This document shows, one piece after another, positions 15,882 to 23,144 of a DNA stretch of 45,000 nucleotides. Source of the stretch: Alphaproteobacteria bacterium (lineage in GTDB: Bacteria > Pseudomonadota > Alphaproteobacteria > Micropepsales > Micropepsaceae); assembly GCA_947474645.1 (NCBI GenBank), contig CANJJD010000021.1, positions 1 to 45,000 of the forward strand. Direction: 5' to 3'. The notes under the pieces were generated by a model, which was given only the letters and a program-made list of their open reading frames with translations, searched no databases and was not told the DNA's origin. The position numbers and the translations under genes are program-made. Each line of letters starts with the position of its first letter. The stretch's first letter is position 1.

Positions 15882-17093
15882 TCAAATCGTCTTCTTCTGG
15901 TAAAGCGCGAAGCTGCGGTCTTCCAGGATCGAGCGTCCGATCAGGGTGCAGGTGCCCGCAGGCCAATCCTTCAGCATGGCAATCATCGCCGAGACATTGG
16001 ACAGGCCGTTGCCGGTGAAACGCTGCGCCCGCAAGGCGAGATAGGCGTCAATCATCGCTTCGCGCCCGGTCTGTAAGGGATCTGTGGCGGGCAAGTGATG
16101 CACCCCCGTGCCGTCATCGCTACGCCGGCAATCGGTGGCTGCGATGCGGCTGCCGAACTTGTCCTTCGCCATCGCCAGGCAGCGTGTATCGTCGGTCAGG
16201 ATCAGGATGCGCTGCCGCGGGTCCACCTGTTCCAGGGATGACAGGATCTGCGCGTTGGCGATACCGATGCTTTCATCTTCGAGGAATTTGTCGCCGCCGC
16301 GCAGGTGCGCCGCCACGAAGGATGCGCCGTTCAATTCCTTTTCCAGGAACGCATCGCAGGCGGCCACGATATCGGCGCGCGGGCGCAGATACTTGTCCGC
16401 CAGGTATCGATAGGCCGCCGCCACCGACTTGCCGTGCAACGGATGACCGGACGGCAACCAGGGCAGGACATTGGGCACGGCCGCGAAGAAATCGCACACC
16501 GCCACGCGCTCGGGGCGGTTCAGGAAATAGACCGGGCCGGTACGGCCCTGCCATTTGGCGTCGGTTATCGTCTTCAGGTTGCCGGCGTTCCAGCGCGGCG
16601 GGAAGAAACTGTCGGGAAGATCCTGCAAACGCACATCCGAGACCGGCCGGAAATAATTCTGGAACGCATCGCGATCGGCGCCGTCGCTGAACAGGCTTTG
16701 GCTTCCCCACCAGGTGACGGGAACGCGGCCCGTCACTTCCGCCAGCAGCAACGCGCCCACGACATGGCTGACATCGGACCACAGCCCGAAGCCCCATTCG
16801 CGGATCAGCAGAAAGCGGTCGCCGGACGAAAGTTGCGGCCGCGGCGCATCGCGCACCGCCGCCAGGTTCTGCGCGATCTGGGCGTTGCCGGGCTCGGACG
16901 CCAGCGCGCGGGTGAAATATTCCTCGGCCTGGTCGAAGGCATGCGCCTTGGCCGCGATCACGCCCAGCAGGTGCAGCGCCGCCGCGTCGTCCGGTGCATC
17001 GTCCAGTATCAGCCGCGCGGCGATCTCGGCGCCCGCCACATCTTTGGTCTTCAGGGCGCGGATGGCGAAGGGCAATAGCGCGGGATCGGCCAT
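15882..17093 (-). CDS. TPR protein with fucosyltransferase-like domain
   Basis: A 403-aa protein without signal peptide. Residues 15-80 are TPR-like (AALHLLGVIAAKAHAFDQAEEYF, EPGNAQIAQNLAAV). Residues 95-395 resemble a GT-B fold related to O- or alpha-1,6-fucosyltransferases: GFGLWSDVSHVVGALLLAEV (101-120), TGRVPVTWWG (121-130) and AAHLRGGDKF (261-270), the likely nucleotide-sugar arginine motif. It would transfer a sugar to a protein or glycan in the cytoplasm. It stands alone, not next to polysaccharide genes, but the window has two more modifying enzymes, a sulfotransferase and an OGT-like protein. Donor and acceptor unknown. Confidence 0.72.
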   Translation of the reverse strand: MADPALLPFAIRALKTKDVAGAEIAARLILDDAPDDAAALHLLGVIAAKAHAFDQAEEYFTRALASEPGNAQIAQNLAAVRDAPRPQLSSGDRFLLIREWGFGLWSDVSHVVGALLLAEVTGRVPVTWWGSQSLFSDGADRDAFQNYFRPVSDVRLQDLPDSFFPPRWNAGNLKTITDAKWQGRTGPVYFLNRPERVAVCDFFAAVPNVLPWLPSGHPLHGKSVAAAYRYLADKYLRPRADIVAACDAFLEKELNGASFVAAHLRGGDKFLEDESIGIANAQILSSLEQVDPRQRILILTDDTRCLAMAKDKFGSRIAATDCRRSDDGTGVHHLPATDPLQTGREAMIDAYLALRAQRFTGNGLSNVSAMIAMLKDWPAGTCTLIGRSILEDRSFALYQKKTI

Positions 17094-17395
17094 CAGACGG
17101 CTAGAACACAGATGGCGCCGAATTTAAAGTTCCCGCGACTCGGCGGCAGTTCCGCCCAAGGCGTCTCCAACCCAACCTTCTTTGTTGCGTCGCACAATGG
17201 GCAGAAGGGCGGCGTTCCGGGCAAAATCCGCCAGGCGGCAGTCCGGCGTCATGGGCCCGCCCGCAATGTTTTACTCCATGGGCAAATTCTGATTATTTCT
17301 CCTCGAATTGCCGGGGTTTTTCGGCACTTCGGGGGAGGCGGCAGTCCGCGCATGCGGGCTGGGGCCAAAACAAAAACACAACAGAGTTTTGCCGC
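17094..17395. other. Gene-free stretch with spaced direct repeats upstream of the DUF1592 gene
   Basis: No convincing gene or RNA is seen. GGCGGCAGTCCG occurs at 17234-17245 and 17337-17348, and a copy with one inserted T at 17142-17154, roughly 92 and 103 bp apart. An A-rich run precedes the DUF1592 start codon, with no clear ribosome site. The stretch must hold promoters of the two divergent genes, but no clear -35/-10 pair was found. Confidence 0.5.
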
Positions 17396-20300
17396 ATGAG
17401 ACTGCCGCTTATCGTGCTTTTGGCCACTTGCATCGCCGCCCCGGCATTCGCCCAGGACGGTTTGCAAAAACAGTTCGACGCGACGGTCAAACCCTTTGTC
17501 GGCAAATATTGCGTGGCTTGCCATTCGGGCACCCAGCCCCAGGCACAGTTCGATCTGAAGTCCTACACATCCGTCGACCAGGTGAAGGAGGATTTTCCCC
17601 GCTGGTCGCTGCTGGCCGACCGCCTGACGGCGCATGAGATGCCGCCCAAGCAGATGCCGCAGCCGCCGCAACCCTTGATCGACCAGATCGTCGCCTTTGT
17701 GCATGACGTGCGCGGCGAGGAAATCAAGCGGCTGGGCGGCGATCCCGGCGTGGTGCTGGCGCGTCGCCTGTCCAATGCCGAATATGACAACACCATTCGC
17801 GACCTGACCGGCCAGAACATGGGCATCGCCCGCACCTTCCCGGTGGATCCGGCCAACACGAGCGGATTCGACAATTCCGGCGAGACCCTGACCATGTCGC
17901 CGGCGCTGCTGGGCAAGTATCTGCAGGGCGCGCGCACCATCGCCGACCGCATGGTGCTGACCACCGGCGGCATTGATTTTGCGCCCCATGCCATGCGGGT
18001 GGAAACCGACCGCGAGAAATATTCCCTGCAGCGGATCATCGCCTTCTATCAGGCGCAGCCCACCGACATCTCGCAATATTTCGAAGCCGCCTGGCGCTAT
18101 CGCTATCGCGCCGAGCTGGGCAAGCCCGCCGCGACGCTTGCCTCCACCGCCGCCGAGATGAAGATCAGCGCCAAGTATCTGCCGATGGTGTGGGCGATCC
18201 TGCATGACAAGGACGCCATCGGTCCCGTCGCCAAGCTGCAGGCGATGTTCAATGCGCTGCCCAAGCCTGATTCCAAGAATGGCGCCGGCCCGCTGGCGGT
18301 GAAGACGGCGGCGATGGAAAATTTCGTCACCCGCATCCGCGCCCATACCGCCATGCAGTTTGCGGCGCCGATCGTGAAGGGCCTGCCGGGCCAGTCCGAG
18401 CCGCTGCACAATTGGCGCCTGGAGCAATACGCCCAGAACCATCGCAAGAGCGATCCGAACGCGCTGCGCGCCTCGGGCGAGCCGCAAGGGGCCCTTCCCG
18501 AAATCCCCAAATATCCGCCGCTGCATGAAGACGCCTCGCCGCGCTGGGCCGCCTTGATGGCCCATGCCCGCCATGGCGATGCCGATCTGGTTTATCCGGC
18601 CGGCCAGAAGGCCCAATACCAGGCGGCCTTCGCCCGCTTCGCTTCGGTTTTCCCTGACAGTTTCGTGGTCAGCGAGCGCGGCCGCTACTGGCCCGACCAG
18701 GGCACCGACAATGGCCGCTTGCTCAGCGCCGGCTATCACAATACCGGCGGCTATTACCGCGACGACACCGCCTTGCGCGAACTGATCCTGGACAAGAAGG
18801 GCACCGACCGGCTCAACGCCTTGTGGAACGAGTTTGATTTCGTCGGCCGCCAGACCGAACACACCTGGGTGCAGTATTTCTTCAACCAGTCGGGCGAGGT
18901 GGACGGCAACATCAACGGCCCGCTGTCGTCGGAATCCGGCTCCAAGCGTCCCGTCGGCCATGCCGTGACGGATGCGTTCGTCATCAACCAGATGCAGGGC
19001 AAGTATCTGGCGCGCTGGGCGCTGGAGAAGAGCAATGACCCCATCGCGCCGAAGGCCTTCAAGTGGCATTTCGGCCTGGTCAACGCCACTCTTCGCGATC
19101 AGGAAAAACAGCGCGCCGCCGCCGAGCCGAAACAGCTTGCCGCCCTGGTGCGCTTTGCCGAGCGCGCCTATCGCCGCCCGCTGACGGCGAGCGAGCGCAC
19201 CGATCTGCTCGCTTACTACAAGAAGCTGCGCACCAAAAATGCGCTGACCCACGAAGACGCCGTGCGCGACTCCATCGTCAGCGTGCTGATGGCGCCGGAC
19301 TTCCTGTATCGCTTCGACCTGTCGGTGGCGCGCAACGCGCAAGCCGGCTTGTCCAAGGCCGGCCTGAAGACCGCCAAGGCTTATGCCAGCGAACCGCTAT
19401 CGGACTTCAGCCTGGCCAACCGGCTGAGCTATTTCCTCTGGGCCAGCATGCCTGACGCCGAGCTGTTGAAGCATGCCGCCGCCGGTGACCTGCACAAGCC
19501 CGCCGTGATGCTGGGCCAGGCGCGCCGCATGCTGAAGGACAGCCGCGTCAAGGGCCTGGCTACCGAGTTCACAGGCAACTGGCTGGTGTTCCGCCAGTTC
19601 GAGACCAACAATTCGGTCGACCGCATGCGCTTCCCGACCTTCGATGACGATCTGCGCGAAGCCATGTTCCAGGAACCCATCCATTTGATGCAGGACACCA
19701 TCCAGCGCGATGCCTCGGTGCTGGACCTGCTCTATGGCAAGACCACCTTCGTCAATCCGCCGCTGGCCCGTCATTACGGCATGCCCGTGGTCGAAGGCGG
19801 CAAGGACAATTGGGTGCGAGTGGACAATGCCGACAAGTATGGCCGGGGCGGCATCCTGCCCATGGCCGTGTTCATGACCCAATATTCCCCTGGCCTGCGC
19901 ACCAGCCCGGTCAAGCGCGGCAACTGGGTGGTGCAGAAGGTGCTGGGCATTCGCGTGCCCCCGCCGCCGCCGGTGGTGCCCGAACTGCCGTCCGACGAAT
20001 CCAAGACCGACAAGCCGATCCGCGAAATGCTGGCACAGCATCGCCAAAACCCGTTCTGCGCCGGCTGCCACCAGCGCTTCGATTCCTTCGGCCTGGCCTT
20101 CGAGGGCTATGGCCCGGTCGGCAATGTCCGCGACAAGGACCTGGCGGGCCGGCCGATCGACGCCGCCGCCACCTATCCGGGCGGCGTGGACGGCAACGGC
20201 CTGGCGGGCCTGCAGTCCTTCATCAAGGACCATCGCCAGGACAAGTATCTGGAGAATCTCAGCCGCAAGCTTTTGTCCTATGCCTTGAACCGTTCGCTGC

Positions 20301-20503
20301 AATTGTCGGATGAATCCCTGGTCGAGAAGATGACCACGGACCTGGCCGCGGGCGGCTACAAGTTCCGCATCCTGGTCGAGACCATCGTGCTCAGCCCGCA
20401 ATTTCTCAACCGCCGCATTGTCGAAACGCCTGTCAACAACCCGGCCGCGCCGCAGAAGCCGGCCGGCAAATTCCTCAAAATCGATTTCCGGAAGGAGCAA
20501 TGA
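17396..20503 (+). CDS. DUF1592-family large cytochrome-like protein (DUF1587/1595/1592/1588/1585)
   Basis: A 1035-aa exported protein of the planctomycete-type cytochrome family. A signal peptide covers residues 1-20. A haem c site CVACH (39-43) opens the protein, followed by a DUF1587-like segment (ARRLSNAEYDNTIRDLTGQ), a DUF1595-like segment (AERAYRRPLTASERTDLL), DUF1592 (FSLANRLSYFLWASMPDAEL), DUF1588 with a second haem site CAGCH (888-892, followed by QRFDSFGLAFEGYG) and C-terminal DUF1585 (LSRKLLSYALNRSLQLSDES). It is encoded 4 nt overlapping with a DUF1552 gene, the standard partner. The family is mostly known from Planctomycetes and Myxobacteria; its reaction is not established. It probably does periplasmic redox chemistry on carbohydrates or related compounds. 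Confidence 0.94.
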   Translation: MRLPLIVLLATCIAAPAFAQDGLQKQFDATVKPFVGKYCVACHSGTQPQAQFDLKSYTSVDQVKEDFPRWSLLADRLTAHEMPPKQMPQPPQPLIDQIVAFVHDVRGEEIKRLGGDPGVVLARRLSNAEYDNTIRDLTGQNMGIARTFPVDPANTSGFDNSGETLTMSPALLGKYLQGARTIADRMVLTTGGIDFAPHAMRVETDREKYSLQRIIAFYQAQPTDISQYFEAAWRYRYRAELGKPAATLASTAAEMKISAKYLPMVWAILHDKDAIGPVAKLQAMFNALPKPDSKNGAGPLAVKTAAMENFVTRIRAHTAMQFAAPIVKGLPGQSEPLHNWRLEQYAQNHRKSDPNALRASGEPQGALPEIPKYPPLHEDASPRWAALMAHARHGDADLVYPAGQKAQYQAAFARFASVFPDSFVVSERGRYWPDQGTDNGRLLSAGYHNTGGYYRDDTALRELILDKKGTDRLNALWNEFDFVGRQTEHTWVQYFFNQSGEVDGNINGPLSSESGSKRPVGHAVTDAFVINQMQGKYLARWALEKSNDPIAPKAFKWHFGLVNATLRDQEKQRAAAEPKQLAALVRFAERAYRRPLTASERTDLLAYYKKLRTKNALTHEDAVRDSIVSVLMAPDFLYRFDLSVARNAQAGLSKAGLKTAKAYASEPLSDFSLANRLSYFLWASMPDAELLKHAAAGDLHKPAVMLGQARRMLKDSRVKGLATEFTGNWLVFRQFETNNSVDRMRFPTFDDDLREAMFQEPIHLMQDTIQRDASVLDLLYGKTTFVNPPLARHYGMPVVEGGKDNWVRVDNADKYGRGGILPMAVFMTQYSPGLRTSPVKRGNWVVQKVLGIRVPPPPPVVPELPSDESKTDKPIREMLAQHRQNPFCAGCHQRFDSFGLAFEGYGPVGNVRDKDLAGRPIDAAATYPGGVDGNGLAGLQSFIKDHRQDKYLENLSRKLLSYALNRSLQLSDESLVEKMTTDLAAGGYKFRILVETIVLSPQFLNRRIVETPVNNPAAPQKPAGKFLKIDFRKEQ

Positions 20504-21843
20504 TCATGTCCAAGGACAAGACATCCAATCCCTTTAGGTCCCGCGCTTTCTCCCGCCGCGCCGTGCTGCGCGGCACGGGCTGCGCCATGGCGCTGCCCTG
20601 GCTGGAATCGGTCAGCGCCCTGGCCGATCCTTCTTCTGGTGATTTTCCCAAGCGCTTCGGCGTGGTGTTCCTGGGCTGCGGCGTCAATGAGAATCATTGG
20701 ACCGCCTCGGGCAACGGCGCGGACATGAAGCTGGGCAAGACGCTCCAGTCGCTGGAGCCCATCAAGCAGAAGATCAATGTGGTGGACGGCCTTTATGTGA
20801 AGGCGCTGACCAACCAGGGCATCCATCCCGCCCAGACCGGCAGCCTGCTGTCGGGCGTGCCGATCACCAAGGGCGCCATCATCCATTCGGGCATCAGCGT
20901 CGACCAGATGATCGCCAACCATGTCGGCCAGGACACGCCGCAATCCTCCATGGTGCTGGCCTGCGAACAGCCCATGACCGGCTTCCACGAGACCAATTTT
21001 TCGCTGGCCTACTCTTCGCACCTGTCGTGGCAGACGGCGGATTCCCCCGTGCCGGTGGAAGTCTATCCCGCCCAGGCCTGGGACAATCTGTTCGACAATC
21101 GCGGCAGCCTGCTGAATGTCAGCGTGCTGGACCGGGTCAAGGACCGCGCCCAGGACCTGTCGCGCAAGATCAGCAGCACCGACCGCGGCAAGCTGGACGA
21201 ATATCTCACCAGCGTGCGCGAAGTGGAAAAGCGCGTCGAACTGATGCGCAAGGCCGGGGAAACGGCCAACGAAACCGCCAAGGCCAAGAACACCGTGCTG
21301 GCCGCCATGGACCGGCCCAGCAACGGGTTGCCGGAAGACCTGCGCGAGCATGCCAGGCTGATGTGCGACATCGTCGCCATCGCCTTCCAGACCAACAAGA
21401 CCCGCGTTGCCTCGCTGATCATCTCCCGCGACCTGTCGGCGATGTATTATCCCTTCCTGGACGTGAAGGAAGGTCATCATGCCGCCAGCCACGACAATTC
21501 ATCCGACAGTTACGAGCGCATCGCCAACTTCCATGTCAGCCAGTACGCGTACCTCGCGTCCAAGCTGGACAGCATGAAGGAAGGCAACGGCACCGTGCTG
21601 GACAATAGCTGCCTGATGTTCATGTCCAACATGTTCGTGGGCCGCAAGCACGACAATTCGCACCTGCCGCTGATCCTGGCGGGCGGGCTGGGCGGCACCC
21701 TCAAGACCGGCCGTTCGCTCGACTTCACCAAGGAGAGTGAAGACAACCGCAAGATGTGCAGCCTTTACCTGTCGTTGATGGATCGTTTCGACATGAAGCT
21801 GGACCAGTTCGGCGATTCCTCGACGCGCCTGCAGGGCATCTAG
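20500..21843 (+). CDS. DUF1552-family Tat-exported protein
   Basis: A 447-aa protein with a twin-arginine signal (FSRRAVLRGTGCAMALPWLE). The start ATG overlaps the TGA of the DUF1592 gene and follows AAGGAG, so the two are translationally coupled. Family features are KRFGVVFLGCGVN, LSGVPITKG, GISVDQMIANHVG, CEQPMTGFHETNFSLAYS and HHAASHDNSSDSYERI. The fold belongs near the alkaline-phosphatase/sulfatase-like DUF1501 group, though the usual metal set cannot be assigned. It is the constant partner of DUF1592 proteins; the joint function is unknown. Confidence 0.93.
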   Translation: MIMSKDKTSNPFRSRAFSRRAVLRGTGCAMALPWLESVSALADPSSGDFPKRFGVVFLGCGVNENHWTASGNGADMKLGKTLQSLEPIKQKINVVDGLYVKALTNQGIHPAQTGSLLSGVPITKGAIIHSGISVDQMIANHVGQDTPQSSMVLACEQPMTGFHETNFSLAYSSHLSWQTADSPVPVEVYPAQAWDNLFDNRGSLLNVSVLDRVKDRAQDLSRKISSTDRGKLDEYLTSVREVEKRVELMRKAGETANETAKAKNTVLAAMDRPSNGLPEDLREHARLMCDIVAIAFQTNKTRVASLIISRDLSAMYYPFLDVKEGHHAASHDNSSDSYERIANFHVSQYAYLASKLDSMKEGNGTVLDNSCLMFMSNMFVGRKHDNSHLPLILAGGLGGTLKTGRSLDFTKESEDNRKMCSLYLSLMDRFDMKLDQFGDSSTRLQGI

Positions 21844-21849
21844 GGACGG

Positions 21850-22566
21850 TCAGGCGTTGGGACGGGCGCCGGCGCCGTGGCCGCGCCCGGCTCCGCCATA
21901 ACCCAGCGCGCGCAAGGTCTCGCCATGCAGCCGCTCGAACAGCCGCTGCGTCTCGCCGTCCATTTCCAGGATATTGGCGGAATCCGAACCGCTGCGGAAA
22001 AAGACCGGGCTCAAGGCATGCAGGGTCTCGAAGGAAATGTCGAAACCGTGCAGCAGCGGCTTGCCGATAAAGGCTGAGATCTTCTTCAAGGTCGCGGCGT
22101 CTCCCGCCGCCAGATCCTCATAGCGGACTGTCAGGGTATGCGGACGCGGGCCCCAGGCCCGCACATGATGCGACCAGGAAAGCCCCGCCTTGCCTTCGCT
22201 CACTTCGGCCAGGGTGATGTCGCGCCCCAGGATCTCGCGGAGATAATGGGCGTGGCTGACCACCGCCGAGCGGCCGTCGCGCACCACATGGATGGCCGGA
22301 TGCTTGTCGGCCGGCGGCATTTCATGGGTTTTCACATATAGACTGCGGCCGGCCTGGGCCGCGCCGGCGATGAATGCCGGCGCATTGGCCCCCACCGCTT
22401 CATGCCCCACCAGGCGGGCCACTTCCGGGTCCGCAATTTCGGCATCGTCATAGATGGACTGGCTGGGCTGGTCGAAGCAGCGCTTCAGGATGGTGCGCAG
22501 CAAGGTGTTGCCGGAACGGGGATAGGAGGCCAACCAGGTGACAGGCGCACGCGACGCAACCGACAT
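21850..22566 (-). CDS. Sulfotransferase family protein
   Basis: A 238-aa cytoplasmic sulfotransferase. WLASYPRSGNTLLRTIL at residues 10-26 is the PAPS 5'-phosphosulfate loop, LYVKTHEMP contains the next conserved segment, and HVVRDGRSAVVSHAHYL is the 3'-phosphate-binding motif. RYEDLAAGDAATLKKISAFIG is also typical. The start is MSVASRAP at 22566; the frame is open further upstream but that part is arginine-rich, overlaps the lipoprotein gene and is not coding. It converges with the DUF1552 gene, ending 6 bp away. Acceptor unknown: surface sugar, lipid or peptide. Confidence 0.9.
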   Translation of the reverse strand: MSVASRAPVTWLASYPRSGNTLLRTILKRCFDQPSQSIYDDAEIADPEVARLVGHEAVGANAPAFIAGAAQAGRSLYVKTHEMPPADKHPAIHVVRDGRSAVVSHAHYLREILGRDITLAEVSEGKAGLSWSHHVRAWGPRPHTLTVRYEDLAAGDAATLKKISAFIGKPLLHGFDISFETLHALSPVFFRSGSDSANILEMDGETQRLFERLHGETLRALGYGGAGRGHGAGARPNA

Positions 22567-22727
22567 CAAAAGCCATTCCCGAATACTGTCGCAAAGGACT
22601 ACAGAATTTGGCTTTGCCGCGCTTGCCGCGATTTTGCCCAAATGTCGCAAAGCTTCGCGGTGCGCCCGCGCGGCACAGCCCGATGTGACTTTAATGTTGG
22701 TGGCGAAAACTATGTTGTCACCGGTCG

Positions 22728-22753
22728 GGAACGTTGCGCATCGGTTATGCGTT
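22728..22753 (+). promoter_or_regulatory. EcfG-type (general stress response) promoter
   Basis: GGAAC (22728-22732) and CGTT (22750-22753) are separated by exactly 17 bp, matching the alphaproteobacterial EcfG consensus GGAAC-N16/17-CGTT. It is placed 37 bp before the ATG of the glycine-zipper lipoprotein, a sensible leader length. Confidence 0.72.
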
Positions 22754-22790
22754 CTGGCTTCGATTAGACATTGGCAATAGGAGCAGAACC

Positions 22791-23081
22791 ATGCGCACCC
22801 AGATGATGATTGTTGGATTTGCGGCGGCCCTTGTGCTGTCGGGTTGCGGTACCAATCCGGGCGACCGGGCCGTGAGCGGTGCCTTGATCGGCGCGGCCGG
22901 CGGTGCGGCCATCGGCGCTGCGGCCGGCAATCCGGCCCTTGGCGCCGCGGCCGGCGCCGTGGCCGGCGGCGTGGTCGGCGCGGCCACCGACCCTTGCGAC
23001 CTGAACCTGGGCGATCCCGCCTGGCGGAACGATCGCGGTTCGTATGAACGCCGTTGCGGCCGTCCCTATCGCGACCGCTAA
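22791..23081 (+). CDS. Glycine-zipper lipoprotein
   Basis: A 96-aa envelope protein. The lipobox LVLSGCG puts the lipidated Cys at residue 19. Residues 30-67 are a glycine zipper of small-residue repeats (GAAGGAAIGAAAGNPALG and GAVAGGVVGAA) that pack in or across a membrane. The tail (DPAWRNDRGSYERRCGRPYRDR) is charged. Ribosome site AGGAGC. An EcfG-type promoter lies upstream and a clear terminator downstream, so it is a single-gene stress-response unit. Similar proteins are outer-membrane lipoproteins of the YMGG/OsmB type. Confidence 0.93.
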   Translation: MRTQMMIVGFAAALVLSGCGTNPGDRAVSGALIGAAGGAAIGAAAGNPALGAAAGAVAGGVVGAATDPCDLNLGDPAWRNDRGSYERRCGRPYRDR

Positions 23082-23112
23082 GATGCAGGGTCGCCTCTAG
23101 GCAGTTACAGGA

Positions 23113-23143
23113 ATGGTCCGGACCTGGTGTCCGGGCCATTTTT
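23113..23143 (+). terminator. Rho-independent terminator after the lipoprotein
   Basis: A 10-bp stem (ATGGTCCGGA with TCCGGGCCAT, one G-U), 7-nt loop, followed by TTTTTGTT. It lies 31 bp after the lipoprotein stop. Confidence 0.88.
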
Positions 23144-23144
23144 G

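Noticed and set aside
17249-19342. 697-codon open frame antisense to the DUF1592 gene
   Set aside because: Long antisense frames are expected in high-GC DNA; the translation is His/Gln/Arg/Gly-rich with no known motif.
22791-23081. GC-rich repeats of the glycine zipper as a tandem DNA repeat
   Set aside because: The repetition follows codons for Gly/Ala in a membrane zipper and is irregular at the DNA level.
22567-23139. Long N-terminal extension of the sulfotransferase
   Set aside because: It is arginine/proline-rich antisense of the glycine-zipper gene and overlaps a promoter; the PAPS-loop protein starts at 22566.
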